From assembly GCA_965220775.1 (NCBI GenBank), contig OZ244845.1, positions 930,001-994,000 of the forward strand: a stretch of DNA of 64,000 nt, given 5' to 3'. Positions 29,099 through 37,470 of the stretch are shown here, in pieces. The DNA comes from G963664835 sp965220775 (GTDB lineage: Bacteria > Chloroflexota > UBA6077 > FW602-bin22 > JBCLEL01). The notes beneath the pieces were generated by a model. It was not told the origin of the DNA. It saw nothing but the letters and a program-made list of their open reading frames with translations, and made no database searches. How positions within the stretch are numbered: the first letter of the stretch is position 1; each line of letters starts with the position of its first letter. Made by a program: the position numbers and the translations under genes.

Positions 29099-30232
29099 CT
29101 AAGCTCTGTGGCAGTTGCCGGCTGCGGCAATTCGATCGGCAATCGCGTCTGATGCATCGGGGCTCCCTAGCTTCTTCGCCTTGCTGGAAAGGTCTTGCAG
29201 CAATTGAGAATCGGCAGCCAGTTGAGACAATCGACTGACAAGTTGCTCGGTCGAGTGGATCGCGTAGCCGGCTCCGTTCTCCTCCACGTAGCTCTCATTG
29301 CCTTCTTCCTGTCCCGGCAGAACGCTGGTCACGAGCGCAGGCCGGCCACAAGCCAATGCCTCGCTCAACGTTTGAGGTCCACCCTTAGTCACGACGACGT
29401 CGCTGGCCAACATTAGGTCGGGAACATTGTCGACGTATCCGTAGACCCTGTGGGAGTTCGAGTCGAGCCTGCCAGCCAGCGATGAGCGGAGGCGCTCGTT
29501 GCGGCCGCAGACAATCAACATGTGGACGAAGCCTAGCTCGGCCACGGCACGCGCCAGCCGTTCGAGTTGGCCGGCGCCTTCGGCTCCGCCGATCATCAGA
29601 ACGCAGAAATCCTTCGGCCTCAACCCCAATTCCGAGCGTGTTTCTTGGCGACGGGACTCGTCGGGCAGACAGCGCTTGTCTACCGGCAAGCCGAGACGTT
29701 CTACGCGATCCACTCCGACGCCGGCCCGGATCAGGCCACTAGTTGCCGGAACGGTGGCGGTAAAGTATCTGTCGATCGCATCGACGTTCCAGCAACGATG
29801 TACGGTGACCAACTCTGTCACGATAGCAAAATATGGGGCTTTGGATCCGACAAGGCGACGCGCGCGCGCTAGCGGCGACGTGAGTAACGCGTGTGCCGAG
29901 ACAATTACGGATGGACGGGCCTGGGCCAAGAACTGTGCGATCTTTACGGCGGTGGTAGTGTCCAGGCTGTATCGGAGGGCGGCATCGAATGGCGGTTGGT
30001 TGGTCGCGTGGAAGAACCCGCCGTAGAGCTTCGGTGCCAGCCGGATCATGTCGCCGTATCTGGATGCCAACGCGTCCACCCAAGATAGCCGGCCCAGTCG
30101 AAAGCAATCGACGATTGCTATTCGGTCTCGGGGAACGCCTCGAACAGCGAGGCTGTCAGCTACGGCGTTGCAAAGAGATCGATGGCCTCCGCCGGTATCC
30201 GACATGGCCAGCAAGACTTCATACTCGGACAT
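29099..30232 (-). CDS. MGDG-synthase/UgtP-like glycosyltransferase (GT28)
   Basis: A 377-residue GT-B glycosyltransferase. The N-terminal MGDG-synthase-type motif is SDTGGGHRS (residues 11-19). The GT28 C-terminal domain has a VLMIGGAEGAGQLERLARAV turn and the donor-binding motif VVVTKGGPQTLSEALACGRPALVT. Relatives move glucose or galactose from UDP-sugars onto diacylglycerol at the membrane surface. The gene starts 18 bp after the alpha-oxoamine synthase gene, so they are cotranscribed; an acceptor such as diacylglycerol or a long-chain base or ceramide would fit. The choice between them is open. Confidence 0.83.
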   Translation of the reverse strand: MSEYEVLLAMSDTGGGHRSLCNAVADSLAVRGVPRDRIAIVDCFRLGRLSWVDALASRYGDMIRLAPKLYGGFFHATNQPPFDAALRYSLDTTTAVKIAQFLAQARPSVIVSAHALLTSPLARARRLVGSKAPYFAIVTELVTVHRCWNVDAIDRYFTATVPATSGLIRAGVGVDRVERLGLPVDKRCLPDESRRQETRSELGLRPKDFCVLMIGGAEGAGQLERLARAVAELGFVHMLIVCGRNERLRSSLAGRLDSNSHRVYGYVDNVPDLMLASDVVVTKGGPQTLSEALACGRPALVTSVLPGQEEGNESYVEENGAGYAIHSTEQLVSRLSQLAADSQLLQDLSSKAKKLGSPDASDAIADRIAAAGNCHRA

Positions 30233-30250
30233 GAATGGGTGTTCACGCCA

Positions 30251-31432
30251 CTAGATCAGCGAGCATTGCTTGCCCACTTTAGCAAAGATCTCCAGAGCCC
30301 GGTCCAAGTGTTTATCTTCGTGGGTTGCCATGTAGCTAGTCCGGATTAGGGCGCGGTCCGGCTCGACCGCCGGCGTCACCGCCGCATTGGTGTAAACGCC
30401 GGCGTCTAGGAGCCTGCGCCAAAACGTCGCTAGTCGTATTTCTTCGCCAACGATTATCGGAATGACCGGACTCTTGCTGTCACCCGTATTGAAACCCAGC
30501 CCGGCCAATTCCTTTTTCATCCGTCTTGCATTAGCCCAGAGACGTTCACGCCGATCCGGCTCGGTTTCGATAATGTCCAACGCCGCGAGCGCGGCGGCGG
30601 TACTTGCCGGCGGTAGGCTGGCGCTGAACAGAAATGCTCGACCATTGTGCTTTATGAAGTAGATTACGTCCGCGTCGGCGGCGATAAAGCCTCCGATCGA
30701 AGCGAAGGATTTGCTGAAAGTCGTCATTATGAGGTCAATTTCATCGCGAACGCCGAAGTGATCGGCGGTACCGCGACCCTGGTCACCGAAGACGCCGGCG
30801 CTGTGGGCTTCATCCACCAAGATTCGGGCCCCGTACTTCTTAGCCAACTCCACTATGCCCGGCAATTCGGCCAGATCTCCCTCCATGCTGTAGACGCCGT
30901 CGACGACTATGAGTATCCCACCGCCAGGCTCGATCTTTTGCAGTACGCGCTCAAGGTCCTCCAAGTCGTTGTGTTTGAAGCGGACGGAGTCGCCCAAAGC
31001 CAACCGGCATCCGTCAACGATCGAGGCGTGGTCGGCGCGGTCGATCACGACCGTGTCGTGCCGGCCGACGAGTGCGGAGATGGTGCCCAGATTCGCCTGG
31101 AAACCGGTGGTAAATACCAGGGCCGCGTCGCGCTGCATCCAGTTGGCCAAACGTCTTTCGAGCTCGACGTGCAGATCAAGGGTCCCGTTCATCAATCGGG
31201 AGCCGGTGCAGCCACTTCCGTAACGCTCGACCGCCGCGCGGGCCGCCTCCTTGACCTTCGGATGTTGGGTCAACCCCAGGTAGTTGTTGGATCCAAGCAT
31301 TACCTTGGTTTCGCCGTTAATGACTACCTCTGGGCCGGCCTCGGATTCGATCGGGACGAAATAGGGGTAAATTCCGAACGCTTCCGCCATCTTCGGCTTG
31401 CTATAGGTCTTAGTTTTATCGAAAAGGTCCAA
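30251..31432 (-). CDS. Alpha-oxoamine synthase: glycine C-acetyltransferase or serine palmitoyltransferase-like
   Basis: PLP enzyme condensing an amino acid with an acyl-CoA. 393 residues. The N-terminus GIYPYFVPIESEAGPEVV and LGSNNYLGLTQHPKVKEAA with GSGCTGSRLMNGTLDLHVELE resemble bacterial serine palmitoyltransferases (Bacteroidetes type) more than E. coli Kbl. The PLP lysine is in TTFSKSFASIGGF, and DEAHSAGVFGDQGRG holds the pyridoxal aspartate and histidine. Start TTG 31432 follows AAAGGAAA. First gene of a minus-strand unit with a lipid-type glycosyltransferase. 2-amino-3-ketobutyrate CoA ligase or 8-amino-7-oxononanoate synthase remain possible; no threonine dehydrogenase or bio gene is near. 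Confidence 0.82.
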   Translation of the reverse strand: MDLFDKTKTYSKPKMAEAFGIYPYFVPIESEAGPEVVINGETKVMLGSNNYLGLTQHPKVKEAARAAVERYGSGCTGSRLMNGTLDLHVELERRLANWMQRDAALVFTTGFQANLGTISALVGRHDTVVIDRADHASIVDGCRLALGDSVRFKHNDLEDLERVLQKIEPGGGILIVVDGVYSMEGDLAELPGIVELAKKYGARILVDEAHSAGVFGDQGRGTADHFGVRDEIDLIMTTFSKSFASIGGFIAADADVIYFIKHNGRAFLFSASLPPASTAAALAALDIIETEPDRRERLWANARRMKKELAGLGFNTGDSKSPVIPIIVGEEIRLATFWRRLLDAGVYTNAAVTPAVEPDRALIRTSYMATHEDKHLDRALEIFAKVGKQCSLI

Positions 31433-31666
31433 TTTCCTTTGCCCTTTCGTGGACGCGTCTGGCTAACACTCCGACGGTGATTGTCTGATTGTCAATAATG
31501 TTCCCGATACACTGTAGACGTCAGGTAGTCTAAACTGTGAGAACGAATCAATAGTTGCCCGGCTCGCGCGGCTAATTGGTGCCGATTGGCTGGGTGTCCG
31601 CGCAGCCTAAAGCAGATTCAATAGTATGACCCAGCGTTGCAACCAGTCAAGCCGGGGTCAACGACG
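31433..31666. other. Upstream region of the oxoamine synthase gene
   Basis: 234 bases between the start of the minus-strand oxoamine synthase gene and the repeat element. A TTGACA on the minus strand (31490-31495) has no good -10 partner. No gene or hairpin of note. The remaining 32712-32765 after the element is a short spacer to the Gfo/Idh stop. Confidence 0.3.
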
Positions 31667-32711
31667 TAACTGTTCAGACTTCGGGGGACCAGTCTCGTGA
31701 GTGTCATTGGTACGAAAATAGTGTTACTCGGCTTCGATGGTGCCTCGGAATCTCACTAATCTCCCGTATCGTCATTCGTACGAAAATGTGCCCTTCAATC
31801 AACCTCGATGCCGGCTCTCCACCGGCGAAACGTGCCGAATTGTAGACCGATGGCCGATGGCGGAATGAGAAAATGTAGCGCGGGGGCTTGTCCCCCGCAG
31901 GGGTCGGGTGGGGCGTGGCAGAATCCGCCGTGCCAATTCGCTGTACCAAGCCACAATTCCGGCTTTTCACACCTTGGTGTGCCGGCGCCAGCCGGCATGA
32001 GCGATTGCTATGAAAGCATGTCCCGGACTACGATCCGGGATGTGCCCTTCAATCAACCTCGATGCCGGCTCTCCACCGGCGAAACGTGCCGAATTGTAGA
32101 CCGATGGTCGATGGCGGAATGAGAAAATGTAGCGCGGTCGAAGACTTCGCGAGGCGAGGGGCTTGTCCCCCGCTGGGGTCGGGGTGGGGCGTGGCAGAAT
32201 CCGCCGTGCCAATTCGCTGTACCAAGCCACAATTCCGGCTTTTCACACCTTGGTGTGCCGGCGCCAGCCGGCATCAGCGATTGCTATGAAAGCATGTCCT
32301 GGACTACGATCCGGGATAGATCGCTCCGGCAGCCTCTCATTCGCCATTCGCGGCATCCCTTCGTCAATCCGGCCCCCCAATCGTCATTCCGGCGATCGAA
32401 GGCATGCCCCGTACCCTGATACGGGGCCGGAATCCAGAAGGGGTGGGGAGGGGTAAGACCACCAGACGATGGAAAAAACCGACCCGTCACCCCATTTTCA
32501 TCCTCTTATGCGGCCTTCGCAGGGCCATGGTGATTCCGGCGGTCAAAAGCATGCCCCGTACCCCGATACGGGGCGGGAATCCAAGGGAGGGCCGGCCGGC
32601 GCACCCGTGCCACATTGAGTCGCTATGGGCAGTTCAACCACAACCTACAGTCCTTGTTCGATCACAATTTGCAAACGCGCAGGACAAATTACGCTCAAAT
32701 CTGAACAGTTA
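31667..32711. mobile_element. Non-autonomous repeat element bounded by 12-bp perfect inverted repeats
   Basis: TAACTGTTCAGA at 31667-31678 is matched exactly by its reverse complement at 32700-32711. The roughly 1.05-kb interior has no gene. It contains two tandem copies of a 253-bp unit (31788-32040 and from 32041), the second carrying an extra block of about 22 bp with GAAGACTTCGCGAGG, plus hairpins of the TGCCGGC/GCCGGCA and CCCGGA/TCCGGGA kinds and two GCATGCCCCGTACCC-type hairpins (about 32402 and 32550). No transposase. Calling it a MITE-like element is inference; I see no clear target-site duplication. Confidence 0.55.
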
Positions 32712-32765
32712 TTCAACGACCATCCCTCCCAGCGGCGCTTGCCTATTTGATTCTACGTGTCTAGG

Positions 32766-33809
32766 CTACGGTAACGGCTGGCCGGTCGTCGTTTCAACTT
32801 CCAGAGCGCGATTGAGCGCCTCCGATCGGTATGCCGATTCGATCAGTGCGAGGTTTAAACGCGCCTCGGAGGCACCGACTGGCGGAGGCTTTCGATCGAT
32901 CAGGCTCCGGAAACACGATTCGAAATAGGACGCGAACCCATCACCCGCCGAAACATCGATGGACTCCCATCTTCCGCTCGAGTCTCTATGAATGCTGAGG
33001 GGAACTCCATCTCTGCCGAACGCCAGCGATCCCCTGGTGCCGTGGATTTCCCCAACGCCCTGGCCTCCTCCACTCGTCGACCAGGAGGCTTGAACGGAGG
33101 ATATTGCTCCGCCCTGGTGGGTCATCAAGACTAACGCCGTATCGTCCACCTCTATCGGACGAACGAACGTCGCAACTCGTGCGAAGACCCTCTCCACCGG
33201 CACTCCAACGAGCTGGCGGCTGCAGTAAATCGAATGATAAGCGTTATCCAACAGGGCGCCCCCGCCGGCTTGCTCGGAGCGAGTGCGCCAATCGGGATCG
33301 TACCCCTCCGCTCCCAGATAATGACCCTCGCCCATATATTCGAAACGGGCCAGAAACGGCTTGCCGATCGCGTCCTGCCGGATCAGACGCAGGGCCTCGG
33401 CCTCGGGCGCCCTGTAAATGTAGTTGTGAATGACGGCAAGCTCGACGCCGGCCTGATTCACAGCCTGGATGATGCGGTCCGCCTCGTCCAGCGTAGGCGC
33501 CAGCGGTTTCTCTATAATGACGTTGACGCCGGCTCGCGCGGAATCGATGGCCGCTCGTTCGTGGAGGAAGTGTGGCAGGGCAATGTCCACGGCGTCGAGC
33601 CGTTCATTGGCCAGCATGTTCCGGTAGTCAGCGTAGAGTTTGCCGGCCGGCAGGCCGGTCAACCGGCGAGCCGCCATTCGGCGCATGACGCTGGAGTCGG
33701 CTACCGCGACTATTTCGACCAGATCGGACAGTTCGATGAGCGCGGGCAAGTGGGAGGTTTCCGCGATCCGGCCAAAACCGATGATGCCGATTCTTTGGAG
33801 TTGTGCCAC
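32766..33809 (-). CDS. Gfo/Idh/MocA family oxidoreductase
   Basis: NAD(P)-dependent oxidoreductase, usually acting on sugars or cyclitols. Rossmann start RIGIIGFGRIAETSHLPALIELSD, then the family EKPLAPTLDEADRII motif with the catalytic lysine, and GGGALLDNAYHSIYCSRQLVG in the C-terminal domain with the expected substrate histidine. 347 residues, typical. GTG start at 33809 with GGGGAGG upstream. It sits alone between a repeat element and the acyP-asnS cluster. Substrate unknown. Confidence 0.87.
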   Translation of the reverse strand: MAQLQRIGIIGFGRIAETSHLPALIELSDLVEIVAVADSSVMRRMAARRLTGLPAGKLYADYRNMLANERLDAVDIALPHFLHERAAIDSARAGVNVIIEKPLAPTLDEADRIIQAVNQAGVELAVIHNYIYRAPEAEALRLIRQDAIGKPFLARFEYMGEGHYLGAEGYDPDWRTRSEQAGGGALLDNAYHSIYCSRQLVGVPVERVFARVATFVRPIEVDDTALVLMTHQGGAISSVQASWSTSGGGQGVGEIHGTRGSLAFGRDGVPLSIHRDSSGRWESIDVSAGDGFASYFESCFRSLIDRKPPPVGASEARLNLALIESAYRSEALNRALEVETTTGQPLP

Positions 33810-34009
33810 TGCGACATCCTCCCCAATAGCAGGAAGTAAGACGAGTACAATACTTGCTGGACGCCTGCTCTGTGCGACGGAGCCCAGCCATGTTTCGCCA
33901 GGATGGATTATTGCAGACTGTTTGCTTAGACTTGACTAGGCTCGCCGGATAAATGGTAGGGCTTGCGCGATGCGAACGTCAATTGGTAATCCAGGACCGC
34001 TAGTCGATT

Positions 34010-34297
34010 ATGAGCCTAGGCCAACGCCGACGAGTGCGGGCAATAATCTCCGGCTGGGTTCAAGGCGTATTCTTTCGCCAATCAGCCCGGCGGATCGCGG
34101 TCTCACTCGCTCTCAGTGGCTGGGTGCGCAACCGGCCGGACGGCAAGGTGGAGCTTGCGGTTGAGGGCGACAGCGCTTCGGTGGAGCGTATTATGGCTTG
34201 GTGCCGTATTGGACCCGATATGGCGGAAGTAGAGTCTGTTGATACGATCGAGGAGTCGCCGCTAGGGCAGTCCGGCGAGTTCTTGATCCTTCACTAA
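34010..34297 (+). CDS. acyP: Acylphosphatase
   Basis: Hydrolyses the carboxyl-phosphate bond of acylphosphates. A 95-residue protein with the signature VRAIISGWVQGVFFRQSARR, giving the catalytic Arg in FFRQ, and the catalytic Asn in GWVRNRPDGKVELAVEGD. Length is normal (about 90-100). The ATG at 34010 has only a distant AGGA. It is followed after 18 bp by asnS, so it probably heads the asnS-gatC-gatA run. Confidence 0.92.
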   Translation: MSLGQRRRVRAIISGWVQGVFFRQSARRIAVSLALSGWVRNRPDGKVELAVEGDSASVERIMAWCRIGPDMAEVESVDTIEESPLGQSGEFLILH

Positions 34298-34315
34298 ATT
34301 GATCGGTGAGCGGCT

Positions 34316-35626
34316 TTGAATATGCAGAATGATCCAAAATGGACCTACATCGAGGACCTGAGCGAGCATGACGACCAGCTCGTAACCATCAAAGGATGGG
34401 TCTATAACCGGCGCTCCAGCGGCAAGATCAGGTTCCTTCTTGTTCGGGATGGCACCGGCGTAGTTCAATGTGTCGCCACTCAGTCCGACCTGCCATCAGA
34501 GTCATTTGCAAGCATCGACCATCTTGCCCAAGAGTCGTCGGTCGTAGTGGAAGGGACCGTCAGGGCGGACAAACGTGCCCCGGGCGGCTACGAGCTGCAG
34601 CTGAGAGATATCACCTTGGTCCACCAGTCGGTCGACTATCCGATCACCCCCAAGGAGCATGGCGTCGATTTTTTGCTGAGCAAGCGTCACCTTTGGTTGA
34701 GGTCGCAGCGCCAGCAGGCGCTGATGCGGGTCCGCGCCGTCATTCTCAAATCGATACGAGACTTCCTCGACGGACAAGGCTTCTTGGCGATCGACGCGCC
34801 GATTCTGACTCCGAACTCGGTCGAGGGGACGACCAGTCTGTTTGAGATCGACTACTTTGGCGATACCGCATATCTGAGCCAAAGCGGCCAGCTCTACGTC
34901 GAGGCGGCCGCGTTGGCTTTCGGCCGGGTCTACTGCTTCGGGCCAGTCTTTCGCGCTGAGAAATCGAAGACCCGCCGCCACCTGATGGAGTTCTGGATGG
35001 TCGAGCCGGAGATGGCCTACTTCGAACACGAAGACAGTCTGGGTTTGCAGGAGCGATTCGTGTCGGCCGTCGTTGGAGACGTGTTGAGCGAGTGCCAGGA
35101 CGAACTGGCATCATTGAAGCGCGACACGACATTGCTTGAGAAGACGACGCCGCCCTTTCCGCGCATCACCTACGACGAGGCGCTGGCGATACTGGCCCGG
35201 AACGGCATCGACAAGGAGTGGGGCGAAGATTTCGGTGCGCCGGATGAGACCTTGTTGGCCAGTCAGTTCGACCGGCCGGTGTTCGTCGAGCGCTTCCCCT
35301 CTAGCTGCAAGCCATTTTATGCCCAGCCGGCGCCGGATCGGCCCGAGGTCGCACTGTGCGATGACCTCCTTGCGCCGGAGGGATATGGCGAGATTATCGG
35401 CGGCAGCCAGAGGGTCCACGATTTCGACCTCCTCCGCCGGCGATTGCGGGAGAGCGAACTGCCGGAGAACGACTATCAATGGTATCTCGATCTTCGTAGG
35501 TACGGCAGCGTCCCGCACAGTGGGTTTGGACTGGGCATCGAACGTACGGTCGCCTGGATATGCGGCTTACAACACGTACGCGAAACGATCCCGTTCCCCC
35601 GAATGCTAGACCGCATCTACCCTTAG
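34316..35626 (+). CDS. asnS: Asparaginyl-tRNA synthetase
   Basis: Class IIb synthetase that charges tRNA(Asn). 436 residues. The OB-fold anticodon domain is VTIKGWVYNRRSSGKIRFLLVRDGTG; motif 2 contains FRAEKSKTRRHLMEFWMVEPEM; motif 3 is SGFGLGIERTVAWICGL, ending in the usual IPFPRMLDRIYP. The SVEGTTSLFEIDYFGDTAYLSQSGQLY block separates AsnRS from AspRS. TTG 34316 and ATG 34322 are both possible; GGTGAG at 34305-34310 fits the TTG. Its presence together with gatCA means GatCAB is probably needed for Gln-tRNA rather than for Asn-tRNA. Confidence 0.93.
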   Translation: MNMQNDPKWTYIEDLSEHDDQLVTIKGWVYNRRSSGKIRFLLVRDGTGVVQCVATQSDLPSESFASIDHLAQESSVVVEGTVRADKRAPGGYELQLRDITLVHQSVDYPITPKEHGVDFLLSKRHLWLRSQRQQALMRVRAVILKSIRDFLDGQGFLAIDAPILTPNSVEGTTSLFEIDYFGDTAYLSQSGQLYVEAAALAFGRVYCFGPVFRAEKSKTRRHLMEFWMVEPEMAYFEHEDSLGLQERFVSAVVGDVLSECQDELASLKRDTTLLEKTTPPFPRITYDEALAILARNGIDKEWGEDFGAPDETLLASQFDRPVFVERFPSSCKPFYAQPAPDRPEVALCDDLLAPEGYGEIIGGSQRVHDFDLLRRRLRESELPENDYQWYLDLRRYGSVPHSGFGLGIERTVAWICGLQHVRETIPFPRMLDRIYP

Positions 35627-35656
35627 AAGAAGAGTTCAGTTCAGGAGAATTTGCCA

Positions 35657-35947
35657 ATGCCCATCTCCCGGGAAGACATCTTGCGAATAGCCACGTTGGC
35701 CAGGTTAGATCTCACAGAAGATGAGCTATCCAGATTGGAAAACGACCTCGCCAGGATTCTGGAAAACATCGATGTACTCTCCGAGTTAAGTCTCGACTCG
35801 ATCCCGCCAACCGCCCAGGTTGTTCCGGTAGTCAACGTCCTGCGAGACGACGAGACGGCTGAACCCCTACCAATAGACCAGTTGGAGCGGATGGCGCCGG
35901 AGTGGGAAGACGGCACCTATCGAGTGTCGCCGGTTTTCGAGGAATAG
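35657..35947 (+). CDS. gatC: Aspartyl/glutamyl-tRNA amidotransferase subunit C
   Basis: Small stabilising subunit of the GatCAB complex. About 96 residues: ISREDILRIATLARLDLTEDELSRLENDLARILENIDVLSEL then the extended tail VVNVLRDDE that wraps around GatA. ATG 35657 has AGGAGA eight bases upstream; a TTG six bases earlier is too close to it. GatA begins 5 bp after its stop. Confidence 0.93.
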   Translation: MPISREDILRIATLARLDLTEDELSRLENDLARILENIDVLSELSLDSIPPTAQVVPVVNVLRDDETAEPLPIDQLERMAPEWEDGTYRVSPVFEE

Positions 35948-35952
35948 TACCT

Positions 35953-37428
35953 ATGGAGCTATGGTCGTTGTCAATCGCGGAGGCCGGTCAACGCCTCCGC
36001 CGACGCGAAATCAGTAGCGTCGAACTCACCGAAGCGGTGCTGCATAGGATTCGCGATGTCGAAAATAGCGTAAATGCCTACGTTAGCGTAGGTGAAGAGT
36101 CCGCCCTGGTCGCCGCCGCGGAAGCGGATAAGAAGCTAGCCGAGCGGCAGGAGAGTCCGCTGCTTGGGGTCCCGATCGCTGTCAAGGACAACATATGTAC
36201 CCACGACGCCCGGACAACCTGCGCTTCGCGCATCCTGGCTGATTTTCGGCCGGCCTATGATGCGACGGTTGTGAGCCGGCTGCGGAAGTCCGGCGCCGTA
36301 ATCGTCGGCAAAGCGAACTTGGATGAGTTTGCGATGGGCTCGTCGACCGAGTTCTCGGCATCGGGACCCACACACAACCCGTTCGATCTCAGCAGAGTGC
36401 CGGGCGGCAGCAGCGGAGGGCCGGCCGCGGCGGTAGCGGCAGGCGAGGCACTGGGCGGTTTGGGGTCCGACACAGGCGGGTCGATCCGCCTGCCGGCAAG
36501 CTTTTGCGGCGTGGTCGGGTTGAAACCGACTTACGGCCGGGTCTCCCGATACGGACTCGTCGCCTATGCCTCCTCGCTGGACCAGATCGGCCCATTTGCA
36601 CGCGACGTGCGCGGATGCGCCGAAATCCTATCGGTGATTGCCGGTCACGACAAGATGGATGCTACCTCCCTGAAATGGCCTATCGATGCGTATGCGGATC
36701 GCCTATCGGATGACATCAAGGGACTGCGCATAGGAATTCCGGACGAGTATTTCGGGGCCGGCCTCGATGCCGAAGTGGAATCAGTCGTGAAATCCGCCAT
36801 CGACCAGCTGGAGACGGCAGGCGCTCTGGTAGTACCGGTGTCGCTGCCGCATACAAAATACGCGCTGGCGGCCTACTACATCATCGCGCCGGCCGAGGCC
36901 AGCGCCAACTTGTCACGCTTCGATGGCGTGAAATACGGCCTATCGGTCGAAGGCTCCGATATCTGGGAGTCGTTCTCGGCGACCCGGGGCAGGGGATTTG
37001 GAGCAGAGGTCAAGCGAAGGATAATGATCGGAACTTACGCGCTCTCGGCCGGCTACTACGACGCCTACTATCTGCGGGCGCAGCGGGCTCGGACACTCAT
37101 CAAACGTGATTTCGACGACGCGCTCGAAAGAGTAGACGTCATCGCCGGGCCGACCGCCCCAACGGTGGCATTCAAGATCGGTGAGAAGGTGGACGATCCC
37201 GTGTCCATGTATCTCACGGACGTGTTTACCGTTCCGGTCAACGTCGCCGGCCTTCCGGCCTTGGTGGTTCCCTGTGGAATCGCCCAATCTATGCCGGTCG
37301 GACTGCAGTTTATCGGGCCGGCCGGAGCCGAAAGCCGGCTTCTGAATCTCGGATCCGCCTTCGAGCAGATCACATCCTCGGCGCCGTGGCGGCCGAAGCT
37401 GGGAATACCGGAGATTCCCGCCGGATAG
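35953..37428 (+). CDS. gatA: Aspartyl/glutamyl-tRNA amidotransferase subunit A
   Basis: Glutaminase subunit of GatCAB that releases ammonia for conversion of Glu-tRNA(Gln) (or Asp-tRNA(Asn)). About 491 residues. The amidase triad is present: Lys in PIAVKDNICTH, the cis-Ser in RVPGGSSGGPAAAVAAG and the nucleophile Ser in SDTGGSIRLPASF, followed by GVVGLKPTYGRVSRYG. ATG 35953 follows gatC closely with GAGGAA nine bases upstream; a longer frame from 35902 overlaps gatC and is unlikely. gatB is not in this window. Confidence 0.94.
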   Translation: MELWSLSIAEAGQRLRRREISSVELTEAVLHRIRDVENSVNAYVSVGEESALVAAAEADKKLAERQESPLLGVPIAVKDNICTHDARTTCASRILADFRPAYDATVVSRLRKSGAVIVGKANLDEFAMGSSTEFSASGPTHNPFDLSRVPGGSSGGPAAAVAAGEALGGLGSDTGGSIRLPASFCGVVGLKPTYGRVSRYGLVAYASSLDQIGPFARDVRGCAEILSVIAGHDKMDATSLKWPIDAYADRLSDDIKGLRIGIPDEYFGAGLDAEVESVVKSAIDQLETAGALVVPVSLPHTKYALAAYYIIAPAEASANLSRFDGVKYGLSVEGSDIWESFSATRGRGFGAEVKRRIMIGTYALSAGYYDAYYLRAQRARTLIKRDFDDALERVDVIAGPTAPTVAFKIGEKVDDPVSMYLTDVFTVPVNVAGLPALVVPCGIAQSMPVGLQFIGPAGAESRLLNLGSAFEQITSSAPWRPKLGIPEIPAG

Positions 37429-37470
37429 CGGTTCTGCATCCCATCCGGGTTCCCAACTCAGCAGCAGCCA

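Noticed and set aside
30647..31480. 277-residue plus-strand frame opposite the oxoamine synthase
   Set aside because: It is antisense to a clearly conserved PLP enzyme; no domain or ribosome site supports it.
31433..32765. Short frames of 60-100 residues in the repeat gap
   Set aside because: They recur in several repeat copies in different frames and consist of translated palindromes; none has a good ribosome site.
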